Program-made: the position numbers and the translations under genes
The notes under the pieces: model-generated
What the model was told of the DNA's origin: nothing
Database searches by the model: none
The model's input: only the letters and a program-made list of their open reading frames with translations
In this document: positions 12,656-23,169 of the stretch, one piece after another
Position numbering within the stretch: the first letter of the stretch is position 1
Layout: every line of letters starts with the position of its first letter
NCBI GenBank assembly: GCA_000827265.1
Contig: KN834783.1
Span: 361,997 to 425,996 of the forward strand
Reading direction: 5' to 3'
DNA length: 64,000 nucleotides
Source: Collybiopsis luxurians FD-317 M1
Lineage: Eukaryota > Basidiomycota > Agaricomycetes > Agaricales > Omphalotaceae

Positions 12656-13944
12656 CATTAGCATATACATCTTTCGACGGCGGTTTTTACCTGGGAAGTT
12701 CTATGTCGTGGCAACCATTCTCTTATTCACACTAGCCACAACATCCTCAGCCCTTGAACTGGCTCAGACCTTTGTTTTTCCTCTGGGTGATTTATACTCC
12801 GACCCGTTCGAATCCCGCTTTGATTCGTACGAGAGCCTCCAAACTGCATTAGAGAGCATTTTTATTGTCTCCGGGTAAGTCAAATATGCTACTAGATTGA
12901 AACTTAATGGATTCGTTTCCCAAGGTTGCTCTCCGATGCACTACTGGTACGTTCTCATGAGTAAAGCTAACTGATCTTGAGGTTATCGGAAAATTCAGAC
13001 ATATCGCTGTTATCGTCTTTGGAACTCCAAAAAACGAGTCGTCGTTGTTCCTGCTCTGGGTGTTGTGGGAAGCTTTGGTGCGTGTTGCTTATCCGGTCTC
13101 TAAAGTTTGAACATCTCTCTGAGCTGGTAATCCAGTGGTCTGGATAATTTTCACGGCGGAGAGAGGCACAGGTGCCTTCTTATACGATGTATATTTATTG
13201 ACAACGTTGGGTCAAAATTTTCTCCTAACTGGATTGATAGGTAAATTTGTTTCTTAATATTTACCTCCTTCATCTCTTGACGAAATTTCAGTCGGAAGGG
13301 TATGGTGGCTGAATCGCTGAACCAACCGCATTTTTGTAGGACAAGTTGATCGCGCTCCCTTGAATCTCTTCTGGCCAGTGTATGCACTCATTTCATTCAA
13401 CTTAGTGACTGTCATAGTGATTTGACTTTGCACAGTCTTCTTTCTGGAGCGATCACGCCCTTAGTGCTGCTCATATGGGTACTGGCAGCAACCACTCCTG
13501 TCTTTGACTATAGTGATTCCCTCGAGTTTGAGGGGACTCCTTGCTTTCTGACCCAGATTGTGGTAAGGGATTGAAATTTTTCTGTTGCCATAGTCAAGTT
13601 GCAAACTGACTGATTTTCTTGTTCAGGGTATCTCATCCACACTGATGATCGTGTTCATTGGGCTTGGTACGGAAGGCTCATTTAGCCAAGTTATTGTGAC
13701 AAATAAAGAGCCGCAAAATCAGTCTTTTGGAATGGCGCCGATTTCCACACGGAGTGATGCAAGTAGCGACGTGACTGAACTGCCTTTGCTGGAACATACC
13801 TCCAATCGGCTGCATATCCCAAGAACTGAACTATCTGTGGAAGATACAGATCTCCAGAGAAGTGTAGATAGTGGAGATGCAATGGTTCATCCATACTTGC
13901 TGAAGTATACTCACGGTATGGAGAATCCATCTTCAAAAGCGTAG
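12626..13944 (+). pseudogene. Nine-exon membrane-protein family, copy 1, 5'-truncated and nonsense-mutated
   Basis: Exons 3 to 9 of the family are recognisable, with introns at the same places as the intact copy at 28307. They read GIFIVLFSISIYIF..., LLSDALL, TYRCYRLWNSKKRVVVVPAL, VWIIFTAERGTGAFLYDVYL, VGRVWWLNR, a loop, and GISSTLMIVFIGLGTEGS. The first two exons (start codon and N-terminal loop) are missing; the mobile element abuts exon 3 exactly where its acceptor should be. A TGA at 13318-13320 replaces the Arg codon after WWLNR. The C-terminal exon (13626-13944) is still open, suggesting recent decay. Confidence 0.8.
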
Positions 13945-14754
13945 GACGACTAGGTACCCAGGATGTACAGTCTACAGCTATCAGAATAGTCTGACCTGAG
14001 TTAGATACCACTGGCAGACTCATTCTCATGGAAAGTGCCAGTCAAGTAGTACGCGACTTTTTTTTATCTTCGTCTCAATGTTTGGATCGTATCGGCACTG
14101 TGGTTCATGTATTACACTCCCCTGGTATCGCAGACACATATTTATTTACATTCACTCAACAATATTTTGAATCAGGAATATCTTCTATGCCTGCCTTCAA
14201 TAGCTTCCGAGATCCATATTCATGACTTCTTTCATGCGGTTTATGAGCTTGTCAATATCCTCGATAGCTTAACCCAAGCGAGGCAAATTCCTGTTGGTCC
14301 ATTTCGAGAGCATGTCCAGATTCTCCATAGGGGTTTGAACATAGCTCTCTGCCTACGGATAAAAGTTTAAGAAGTTTGTCAGGTACCGAGGAAGCAGTGA
14401 TCACCGCTGGTCCGTCACTGGCAGATCGGTCTTATCAGTCTGTGTTCTCCATTCCTTACTAGCCTGCACTTGACACACAAAAAGCTCGGCGTCAAAAGAA
14501 TTCGGTCTAGTTTGAGCCCATTTGGTATGGTTTTGACATTGAGTAAACCGTTCATTGAACCCCTCTCCTATAATATCATCTCTTTCTGTTGTTGCAAATG
14601 CCGTTGCGTATAATGGCCAGAGTATTTAAACTTGCTTCATGTTTTCAACGCATACGCCACAATAGCTACCAATATTTCTCACTGGGCTCTATGCGATGTG
14701 CAACCCTCTGTGGGTGCCTTCGGGTGGCCCGCTCGCCTGTCAGACATCCATGGC
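13945..14754. other. Intergenic, no supported gene
   Basis: Sequence between the copy 1 membrane-protein relic and the hAT-like scar. Only short frames are present, and I see no domain or RNA gene. Confidence 0.4.
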
Positions 14755-14807
14755 CCTACCATTGAAAAAGTTACTTGAAAAGTAATTTTGCTCACACTCC
14801 CTACCAT
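14755..14807. mobile_element. 37-bp hAT-like terminal scar with 8-bp direct repeats
   Basis: An 8-bp direct repeat CCTACCAT at 14755-14762 and 14800-14807 brackets a 37-bp insert. The insert contains AAAGTTACTTGAAAAGTAA followed by TTTTGCTCACACTC. The insert matches the right end of the hAT-type element that stops at 39694 (same AAAGTTACTTGAAAAGTAAC and GCACACTC blocks). It looks like an element end left after extreme internal deletion, with its target duplication preserved. Confidence 0.65.
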
Positions 14808-15370
14808 CTCCCCTTTGAGCTCCATTCTTGAGGGCTCAATTCATTCATATAAAGCCTGCTCATAAAGCCTGATCTATCTCGACCGATCCCACTTGGAAGG
14901 TTTTTCGCAGTTGCAACGTTACTGCCTAGTACTAACTGGTGGCCCACTTCGGGGTCAGACATAGTTTGTCAAAAAAGTAAGTCATATATGTAATACTGTT
15001 TCTTAGGTACATTGTGTAGTTCGCATTCTTTCTGGTGCTTTTGAGGAAGTCGTATACCTTATAATTCCTGATCGACCAAAACCCATGTATATTGAACTAG
15101 TTCTGTTCAAAGCATACTGCCCATCAGAAAAGAACGGAACTTTACTTGGTACGTCCTATTGGCCGTCCACATACCCATAAGTATACTGAACCCATATACA
15201 GGTAAGAAGCGGGTGGTATACATTCTGTAGCAGAGTTGTCGGGCCAACGACTTAACTTGGGTATTTCTCTAGCGTCCTGAGAAAAAGTAGTGGGCGGCCC
15301 GACTGGCTATTTCTCACGAGCTCTGAATTTTTCCTTTTTTTTTTCCTTGCCGGCGTTTGCTCATACCTTC

Positions 15371-18300
15371 ATGTCGCGACTCATCGTCAAAAACCTACCG
15401 CCCTATGTAACCCCCTCTCGTCTCCAGCAACACTTTGAACAGAAAGGAGCCCCAGCAGCGACCCTTACGGACGTTAAAGTTGCTTTCAAGAATGATGGTA
15501 CATCTCGTCGCTTTGGGTTTGTGGGCTTCAAGACTGAAGCAGAGGCGTTGGCCGCGAAGGATTGGTTCGATAAGACGTTTTTGGACTCGACGCGAATTAA
15601 TGTAAAGGTCGTCGAGGTGAGAGCATTCTTATTTACATTTTCTGTTTCTTCGGAGCGTTGGGCTGACATTTCTGGAGTTGCTAGGGTGTTAAAGACGCGC
15701 CGAAGCCTAGACCGAATAAAAGACCACGGTTGGATGACAATGCTATTGATGAGGCTTTGGAAAAGCCTCCCAAGAAGACCAAACCTGATTCAAAGAAAGA
15801 AGAAAAGTCGAAAAAGGACAAGCAAATGGAAGAGTTTCTCGAGGTCATGCAGACGAAGAAAGGTCCCTCATGGGCGAACGAACCCCAACCGGAAGCGTCT
15901 ACCAGTGCGAAAACGCTGGATGATTCAACTTCTGCGGCTGTAGGTGAACCTGCCAACGAGGAAGGGCTGTCAGACATGGAATGGATGCGTCGAAGGATGA
16001 CGGAGAAGACCGACGTCGAGGAAAAGGCGTTTTTCCAGTCGGATGACGAAAAGGAGGACCAGGAAGCAGTGAGTCGTCGTATTTTCTTTGTAGGTACGTT
16101 TCTAACTGGCGTTTAGCCAGAGTCGGCCCCAGACGAGCCGGAAGAACCTAACGATACAACAAAAGAAGCAATCTTGCAAACCTCGCGATTGTTCCTTCGT
16201 AACCTGGCGTTTTCGTGCACTGAAGGCGACCTTTCAACGCTGTTTAATCGCTTCGGTGAATTATCTCAGGTGAGTTTCACTATCTCACTTTTTCGTCCCT
16301 TTCTTCTGCCACCTCCGTCTTCGGGAGGTATATGATGAATCATATCTATGTGATTGTCAGACCTCCCGCACGACGGAGGATGGTGACCAGGCATTTATTA
16401 AGGGATTTATCTGATTTTTGGTCGTCTTCACCTTCTACCGTGGCAGTTTCAGAACGTGAAAGCTAATTTTCGCTTTTTCTTCTAGGTAATTGTTTCTCCA
16501 GGCTTTTCTCCAGGATGATATTCTTGTATAGGGACATCAGACCTTCGGGGATGTTGATCCTTTTTCGGAATCCGATAGTAGAAATATTTTCTGAAATCTT
16601 TTTGAAATTCCATTTCTTTGACGCCGTTATTCAACTTACTAATCGACCGTTATAGGTGACCATCAAGTTTTATTCCGACTGCCTTTTGTTTTGTTCGAGG
16701 ATGAATCTTTGTATAGGGACATCAGACCTTCGGGAATGTTGATCCTCTTGTGGAAACCGATAGTAGAAATATTTTTCTGAGCCAGTTTTCTTCTTCAATC
16801 TTTCTGCTCATTTTGCTCGAACGACGCTAACGACTTTTCTCTTCGCAGGTAATTGTCACTTCCTCTTTGTCATCTTCGGATGATATCTTAGTATAGGGAC
16901 ATCAGACCTTCGGGCATGATGATCCTCTTATGGAACTCCGATAGTAGAAATATTTCTCTGACCCTTCCTTATATTCTTCGTTCCTTGACCTTCATGTTGC
17001 TCATTTGGTCTTTACTCTCCAGGTTCACATACCTCTCGACCCACTCTCACGCCAGTCTAAAGGTTTAGCCTACGTGACCTTTGCCAAGGCTGTTGACGCC
17101 GTAACGGCGTACGAAACACTGGACAAAATGTCCTTCCAGGGTCGACTACTGCATATTCTACCCGCTGTCGACCGACGGGGAAAGTTCGAAGTTGAGGAAG
17201 GTACAGGTGCGAAGCGAAGCGTCAAGGATGAGAAGAACGCTAAACGGAAAGCTATGGCTGGGAAGGAGTTTAACTGGAGTATGCTGTACATGAATGTACG
17301 TGTCGACGTTACATATCAGTCATACAATTCTATTCATCGCGACTATTGCACAGAGCGATGCGGTAGCATCATCCATCGCCGACCGGATGAACATTTCCAA
17401 AGCTGATATACTTAACCCGGATGACCCGTCCTCGACGACCAATCCTGCTGTCAAATTAGCTCTTGCGGAAACGCACATCATCAACGAGACGAAAGCCTAC
17501 CTGGAATCGAATGGTGTCGTTTTGTCGTCCTTTGCCACCTCCACCACTACCTCTTCACGCCCCGCCCGTTCCGAAACCACCATTCTGGTGAAAAACATCC
17601 CTTATGGAACTGCCGAAACCCAAATTCGAGAGCTATTCGAGCCTCACGGTAGTTTGAGTAGGGTTTTGGTTCCTCCAGCTGGGACGATTGCTGTGGTGGA
17701 GTTTGAGAGGCCTGATGAGGCGAGTAGGGCATTTCGGGCTGTCGCGTATAGGAGGCTAGGGAATTCGGTGGTGTATCTGGAGAAGGCCCCAGTTGGAATT
17801 TTCTCCGGAGCGCCGACAAGTGCGACAGACACGTCGAAAATGACGGGTAGTGGTGGTAGGGGTATACCTGCCTATGCGGTTAAGATACCGGAGCAGGTGC
17901 AGGCCGAGAACGGGGATGGGGATGGACAGGCGGAGACGCCGTCTATGTCCGCGGGAACGACGCTGTTCATCAAGAATCTGTCATTCTCAACGACGACGGA
18001 GAGGTTGAACCAGGTGTTCCGAAACCTTCCGTCCTTTGCGTTTGCGAGGATACAGACGAAGCCTGATCCGAAGAAGCCCGGGGAAAAGCTGAGTATGGGG
18101 TATGGGTTCATTGGGTTTAGAGATGTCGAGGGTGCGAAGAAGGCGATAAAGGGTATGCAGGGGTATGTGCTTGATGGACATGCGTTACATGTGAAGTTTG
18201 CCGGGAGGGGAAGGGGAGAAGAGGATGACGGAAGTGCTGCAAATACTAAGGATGGGGTGGTGGGATCGAAGAGTCGAACGACCAAGATGGTCGTTAAGAA

Positions 18301-18717
18301 CGTTCCGTTCGAGGCGACGAAGAAGGATATTAGGGATCTGTTTGGGTATGTCGCCCTTCCTTCATCTCTTTTACGAATATATGCTAATCGTCGTCTTGAA
18401 GCACTCACGGCCAACTCAAATCCGTCCGCCTTCCGAAGAAATTCGACTCTCGTACGAGGGGATTCGCGTTTTTGGAGTTTGTTTCGAGGCATGAGGCGGA
18501 GAATGTGTATGAGGCTTTGAGGCATACGCATTTGTTGGGGAGGCATTTGGTGCTCGAGTGGGCAGAGGAGGGTGAGCAGGATTTGGAAGAGATGAGGAGG
18601 AAGGCCGGGGTTGGGATCGGTTTGGGGGTTGGGAAGGAGATGCCTGGGAAGAAGAGGAAGTTGGATATGGGAGCTGTTAGAGAAGGTGAGGGAGGTGGGG
18701 ATGACGATGATGAGTAG
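15371..18717 (+). CDS. MRD1: MRD1-type multiple RNA-binding domain protein
   Basis: Six exons: 15371-15616, 15685-16068, 16117-16269, 17023-17295, 17354-18345 and 18402-18717. They join in frame to about 787 aa. Five RRM domains can be seen from their RNP2 motifs: LIVKNLPPYV near residue 4, LFLRNLAFS (about 230), ILVKNIPYG (about 425), LFIKNLSFS (about 540) and MVVKNVPFE (about 660). An acidic/lysine-rich linker follows RRM1, and the C-terminus is Lys/Asp-rich. The order and spacing match yeast Mrd1 and human RBM19, nucleolar factors that bind the pre-ribosomal RNA and are needed for early 18S rRNA cleavages. The start at 15371 gives MSRLIVKNLPPY as in the family; an upstream in-frame ATG at 15290 would add an unlikely leader. 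The third intron (753 nt) splits RRM2 at ELSQ|VHIP and carries snoRNA-like units. Two pseudogene copies lie downstream. Confidence 0.93.
16330..16416 (+). ncRNA. Box C/D snoRNA-like unit 1 (18S guide candidate)
   Basis: Box C ATGATGA is at 16332-16338, a D'-like CAGA at 16358-16361, then a GC-rich hairpin, a C'-like ATGGTGA at 16380-16386 and box D CTGA at 16411-16414. The sequence before box D contains TTAAGGGATTTA. This is complementary over 12 nt to a conserved 18S rRNA stretch (TAAATCCCTTAA, recalled from basidiomycete 18S). The fifth base before box D would pair with the A just 5' of UCCC. I see no clear terminal stem. It lies in the first sub-intron of the long MRD1 intron. Confidence 0.65.
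16513..16596 (+). ncRNA. Box C/D snoRNA-like unit 2 (25S guide candidate)
   Basis: The box C-like ATGATAT is at 16515-16521, D'-like CAGA at 16538-16541, a CC-UUCG-GG hairpin follows, C'-like TGTTGAT is at 16552-16558 and box D CTGA at 16591-16594. The bases before D' (ATAGGGACA) are complementary to TGTCCCTAT of 25S rRNA. A second segment, GATAGTAGA at 16574-16582, is complementary to the adjoining TCTACTATC. Together they cover one continuous, highly conserved 25S stretch near the yeast C2197 methylation site (rRNA recalled, not searched). Confidence 0.7.
16699..16782 (+). ncRNA. Box C/D snoRNA-like unit 3 (paralogue of unit 2)
   Basis: Same architecture as unit 2: GATGAAT-type box C at about 16700-16706, D'-like CAGA at 16723-16726 with the same UUCG hairpin, GATAGTAGA at 16759-16767 and box D CTGA at 16777-16780. 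Both rRNA-complementary segments are unchanged although the flanking sequence has drifted. That pattern suggests selection on the guide parts. Box C is the weakest of the set. Confidence 0.65.
16878..16963 (+). ncRNA. Box C/D snoRNA-like unit 4 (paralogue of unit 2)
   Basis: ATGATAT box C-like at 16880-16886, D'-like CAGA at 16903-16906, a perfect C' ATGATGA at 16916-16922, GATAGTAGA at 16940-16948 and box D CTGA at 16958-16961. The segment ATAGGGACA before D' is kept. This unit has the best C' box of the three paralogues. A decayed copy of it survives in the MRD1 pseudogene at 26154-26200. Confidence 0.7.
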
Positions 18718-19078
18718 GGGATCACATATGATTTCGACGAATCGAGCCGTATTTTCTCTGTTGAAGCATCTTGTCTAGCGTAGGCCAAGTTCGGATCAAT
18801 CTTATCCAGAAGAACGTTAGAAGTCACTTAAGGATTTTGGATGATGTGGATTTGAGGGTCAACAGCGTGAGACTGCCGATAAGTACGCTTTCGGAACTTC
18901 CAAGTATAATCCTTTGCCGAAGCACTACAGGGGTCCGAATAGGAATCCTCTTCCTACTCGGGAATTTGAGACGACTAATGCTCCTCAGGGGCCCAAGAGC
19001 CTATTAGTTTCAGGGCTGTCAATAAAATCTGGCCGAACCCAAGTTGCCATCGTCTCAGCTGTCCTCCCTTGTACCATC

Positions 19079-20664
19079 ATGCCCTCCGCGTCTCCAGAAT
19101 CGATCTGCCCTGCGGGCTCGCTATGTTTCCCTTACGAATCTTACAGCGATTTTATATATAATTTGAACACTCGAATTATTGCTCCACCTGTGGTGAGTAA
19201 TTACAACAAGTATCGCGCTACGCTGACGCTCATTTATTGCTTAGATCGGATTAACGTTCTACGGTCGGTACTTTCATTTGATACGACCCTAACTCTGTGC
19301 TCATGCGTCAGCAACGAATTTCATGAATTAGGGATCTTCATTGTACTCTTTAGTATCAGCATATACATCTTCCGACAGCGCTTTTTACCGGGCAAGTTCT
19401 ATGTTGTGGCAACTATTCTCTTCTTCGCACTAGGCACAACGTCTGCGGCACTTGAACTGGCTCGCATTGCTATTTCACCTTTGTACCCGTTTTTCTTTGT
19501 GTACTCCATTCCGTCCGAAGGCCGCCTCAACTCGGTTGATAACTTTGAAATTGCGTTAGACAGCATATTTATTGTCTCCGGGTAAGTGATCTAAGTTACT
19601 GAAGGATGTCACCTCGACTGAAGCCCCTTTTCCCCAGGTTGCTCTCCGATGCATTGCTAGTACGCTCTGACAAGTAAAGGTAATCAATCGTTAATCAAGT
19701 CATCGAACGGGTCAGATATATCGCTGCTATCGTCTCTAGAACTCTAAAAAAAGAATTGTCGTTGTTCCCGCTCTGGGCCTCTTGGCAAGCTTCGGTGCGT
19801 GTGGCGCATTCAGGCTCCGATATCTAAACAGTTCTTTAATCTCGCATTTCAGTTTTTTGGATGGTTTCTGTGGCGCAAGAATACATGTATACCACATACT
19901 TTGTATATATATTGACAACACTGGGTCAGAATATTGTGTTAACTGGGTTGATAGGTAAATTTGTTCTCTAGTTTTTGAGATCTTCAACTCTTGATGTCAA
20001 CTTTTCAGTTGGAAGGGTATGGTGGCTGAATCGCCAGACCAACCGTATTTTCATTGGACAAGTTGATCGTGCTCCCTTGGATCTGTTCTGGCCAGTGTAT
20101 GTACTACTCGTCTCATTTATGTCAGTGATTATAATAGTGGTTCTATTTTGTCCAGTCTAATATCCGGAGTTATCCTCCCATTGGTGCTTTCCGTATGCTC
20201 GATTCCAGTCTTCTTTTCTGGTGCCGATTATCTCGGTTTCCTACGGTCCCCCTGCTTTCTGACACAGCTTGTGGTAAAGATTTTCGCTTCTTTTGTTTAT
20301 CATAGGTAATCAATGTGTTTATACTCAGGGTATATCATCCACACTGATGATTGTTTTCATCGGGCTTGGTGCAGATGGTTCCTCTGGTATTTCTACTATT
20401 GCAACCATTCAAGAACCGCAAAATCAATCTTTTAGAATGGGATCAATTTACACACAGAGTAATACAAATAGTGATATGACTCAATTGCCTTTGCTAGAAG
20501 ATACTTCTCATCGGCTTCCACATATCCCGGAAGCTGAATTGTCCAGGGAAAATGCAAGTGTCCAGAGCGGTGTGGAGGGAAATGGAACGGTTTATCCATA
20601 CTCACTTAAGTATCATTCGGATGTGGTAAATCCAACTTCAAGGGTGTTTCGGAAGGCATTGTAG
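19079..20664 (+). pseudogene. Nine-exon membrane-protein family, copy 2, with one nonsense codon
   Basis: All nine exons are present with the same intron positions as the intact copy at 28307. Exon 1 (19079-19192) begins MPSASPESICPAGSLCFPY. Exon 2 is 19245-19263 (IGLTFYG), exon 3 is 19332-19581, exon 4 is 19638-19659, and exon 5 starts at 19716. The final exon, 20329-20664, encodes the cytoplasmic-type tail. In exon 5 the Trp codon of the YRCYRLWNSKK motif reads TAG (19737-19739), which would stop the protein after about two membrane segments. Everything else is in frame, so the lesion is recent. A shifted splice site is a less likely explanation. It lies 360 bp after the MRD1 stop codon, as its paralogues do after the MRD1 pseudogenes. 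Confidence 0.8.
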
Positions 20665-21170
20665 TACGGCACAATTAACAGAATTACTTGACCTGATTTG
20701 CTGAAATACTACCGGACTATGATTTCTTTGATGACATTCCGCGCTTTTTCAATGAGGAGGACCAACTGACACCCCTATTCGGTTGCTCAGTGAGTCTAAC
20801 AATCGAGACCGTTGAAATTTGGATTTTTTTTTCTTTGTTTTTGAATTTAGGAGGGAGGGAATTCAAAGTCCGAATGGTCATTGAGCGAAGTCATGAGAGC
20901 GAAGAGGCGATAAGAGTGCATGGAATACCACCTTCTCTATGAATACAATGTGCAAGGGCCCCGGGGTACCCCGATGGCTACTCACTCGACGCACTTACAC
21001 AGCGATGACCGGTATCTCATACAATTTATATATTATATAAGTATTCTTCTTGCAGCACTCACTATCTTCCTTTACAAGAAACATGGATAGAGGACTAGTT
21101 TTCGCCGACATTGAGAACCATTAAACTCGTATTCGAAGCCCAATATTCCTACAAAACTGGGGCAAATGTT
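20665..21170. other. Intergenic, nothing recognised
   Basis: Between membrane-protein copy 2 and the next unit. A T-rich tract lies near 20824-20846. I see no coding or RNA feature. Confidence 0.4.
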
Positions 21171-21179
21171 AGTGAATGG

Positions 21180-21608
21180 TAGAATTAGCCGGCAGCCGTG
21201 ACATACGCTTCGAATACGGTAGTGCAAGTTGAACTTTGCTCAGCCACACAAGACCGGGAGCATTTCCAGCTGGCGACGACATCATTTTCCAGACATCAGA
21301 GGTATAATAGCTTTCGAAAAAATTCCTTCCGTCTGGGCTGCGTTCACCGAAAAACAAATCTACCATCAATGTTGAGCAATCTGAAGGCATGTTAAGTTTC
21401 ATTAACCTAGACCCACCAATTCTCTGGCATCTAACGAGAAGACGGAAATGTTCTCAAAATCACCTGGCCCGATATCCGTTATCTCAAACCAGAGAGGTTC
21501 AATCTCTTCTTTGATCGAGCTTGTTAGGTTGGGCCAAGTGCTACTGTTAAGAAATAGGCTGACGTGAGAGATTGACTGTAAAAGATGAAGTATTGACGCG
21601 GGAACAAC
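21180..21608 (-). pseudogene. Unrecognised coding-like fragment
   Basis: Two minus-strand frames look like adjacent exons: one reading SSIKEEIEPLWFEITDIGPG then DFENISVFSLDARELVG, and one reading DLFFGERSPDGRNFFESYYT then SDVWKMMSSPAGNAPG. A possible intron lies between them (GTGGGTCTAG to CTTCAG near 21370-21410). I do not recognise the family. The upstream end runs into the MRD1 pseudogene, so it may be a fragment caught at a duplication breakpoint. Confidence 0.3.
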
Positions 21609-22712
21609 CATCCTACCGAAAAACATCCCTTATGGAACGGCTGAAACCCAAATTAGGGAGCTCTCAGTCGAGTCTCACGGTAGTCTGAGTAGGCTTTTGG
21701 TTCCTCCAGCTGGGACGATTACTGTGGTAAAGTTGGAGAAATGAGGCGAATTGGGCATTTAGGGCTGCCGCATAGAGGAGACTAGGGAATTCGGTGGTGT
21801 ATTTGGAAAGAGGATTTTCTCTGGAGCGCCGAGAAATGCAACAGACACATTGAAATCCACAGGTAGTGGCGGTAAGGGTATTCCTGTCTATGCCGTTAAG
21901 ATGCCGGAGCAGGTGCAGGGCGAGGACGGGGATGGACAGGCAGAGACACCGTCTATGTCCGCCGGAACGACGCTGTTCATCAAGAATCTGTTATTCTCCA
22001 CGACGATGGAGAGGTTAAACCAGGTGATCCTAACCTTCCGTCCATTGTGTTTGGAAGAATTCAGACGAAGCCCGATCTGAAGAAGCCCAGGAAACAGTTG
22101 AGTATAGGGTACGGATTTGTTGGGTTTAGAGATGTCGAGGGTGCAAAGAAGGCTATAAAGGGTTTGCAGGGATATGTGCTTGATGGCCACGCGTTACATG
22201 TGAAGTTTGCGGGGAGGGTAGGAGGGGATGAGGATGACGGAAGTGCTGCTACTGCTAAGGATAGGGTGGTGGGATTGAAGAGTCAAACGACCAAGATGGT
22301 CGTTAAGAATGTTCTGTTCGAGGCGATGAAGGATATTCAAGATTTGTTTGGGTATGTCAACCTTCCTTCATTTCCTTCATCTTTCTTCGAACAAATTCTG
22401 ATTGTCATCTTGAAGCACTCACGGTCAGCTCAAATCTGTCCGCCTTACGAAGAAATTCAACTCACGTACAAGGGGATTTGCATTTTTGGAGTTTGTTTCG
22501 AGGTATGAGGCGGAGAATGTGTATGAGGCTTTGAGGTATGCGCATTTGTTGGGGAAGCATTTGGTGCTCGAGTGGGCAGAGGAGGGGGAGTAGGATTTGG
22601 GAGAGGTGAGGAGGAACGCTGGAGTTGGGAAGGAGATGCCTGGAAGAAGAGGAAGTTGAATATGGGAGTTGTCAGAGAGTGAGGGAGGTAGGGATGAAGA
22701 TGTAGAATATCG
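21609..22712 (+). pseudogene. MRD1 pseudogene A (RRM3 to C-terminus)
   Basis: Similarity to MRD1 begins in exon 5 at the ILVKNIPYG segment (here LPKNIPYGTAETQIRELS) and continues through RRM4 and RRM5 to the Lys/Asp-rich end. The fifth intron (near 22350-22416) is still present, so this copy arose from DNA, not from a spliced transcript. There are several frameshifts, for example near 21740, 22030 and 22070, and an in-frame TAG near 22591. The 3' flank (AAGATCTGAGGTACCGAATG) resembles that of pseudogene B rather than the intact gene, so A and B are each other's closest relatives. Confidence 0.85.
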
Positions 22713-22811
22713 CGTATGCACGAAGATCTGAGGTACCGAATGATGGTTCTGAGGAATGAGCAGCATCTTCGGTTGGAACATCTTGTAAGGCCAGGCCAAG
22801 GACCGTCCAAT

Positions 22812-22875
22812 TTCCATTTTAATTTAATTGACTACCTTCAAACTGCCGTGGAAAGCATATTTATTTCTCCAGGTA
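22812..22875 (+). pseudogene. Short membrane-protein family fragment
   Basis: The sequence reads like the end of exon 3 of the nine-exon family (YLQTAVESIFIS, then a GGTA donor-like end). It sits directly after MRD1 pseudogene A, at the position where a full copy follows the other MRD1 copies. The rest of this copy has been lost. Confidence 0.6.
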
Positions 22876-22933
22876 CATGGAGTCAACACGCTGTTACTCG
22901 GACCTCTATGGATTCTATGCTATTTTGGTACCT

Positions 22934-23166
22934 TACAGCTGTTCACGAAACTCTAGCATTGTTTTTGAAAAACGTGCCTTACTGATGGTATTTATGTCCA
23001 AACAAATGCACCATTCACTGCTCCACTAAGCTCCACAAATGCCGGGACTTGGCCGGGACAACTGTACAATCTCATGGAGCAATGAATTAGTGGTTTGTTT
23101 GTAGGTAAACACGATCAGTAAGGCTCATTTTTTAAAAACAATGCTAGAGTTTCGTGAACAGCTGTA
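22934..23166. mobile_element. Fold-back MITE with TA target duplication
   Basis: The element is 22936-23164 (229 bp). It begins CAGCTGTTCACGAAACTC and ends with the reverse complement, flanked on both sides by TA. The inverted arms match over about 85 bp with few differences and leave a loop of roughly 50 bp. It has no coding capacity. A TA duplication fits Tc1/mariner-type mobilisation. It lies in the remains of duplication unit 2. Confidence 0.85.
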
Positions 23167-23169
23167 AAA

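Larger units (their letters stand above)
16270..17022 (+). other. Large MRD1 intron composed of four sub-introns joined by AG|GT
   Basis: The outer splice sites are GTGAGT at 16270 and CTCTCCAG ending at 17022, phase 0. Inside, acceptor-donor pairs with no exon between them occur at 16485/16486 (TTCTAG|GTAATT), 16655/16656 (GTTATAG|GTGACC) and 16848/16849 (TTCGCAG|GTAATT). Each is preceded at 12-22 nt by a branch-like CTAAT, TACTAAT or GCTAAC. The four sub-introns (216, 170, 193 and 174 nt) each hold one snoRNA-like unit, and the last three are paralogous. The arrangement fits stepwise (recursive) removal and stacking of duplicated introns. Removal as one 753-nt intron is the simpler alternative. 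Confidence 0.6.

Noticed and set aside
15290..15370. Upstream in-frame ATG extending MRD1
   Set aside because: The 27 extra codons are hydrophobic and unlike the family; the pseudogene B leader aligns to this part as untranslated sequence, and the family start is MSRLIVKNLP.
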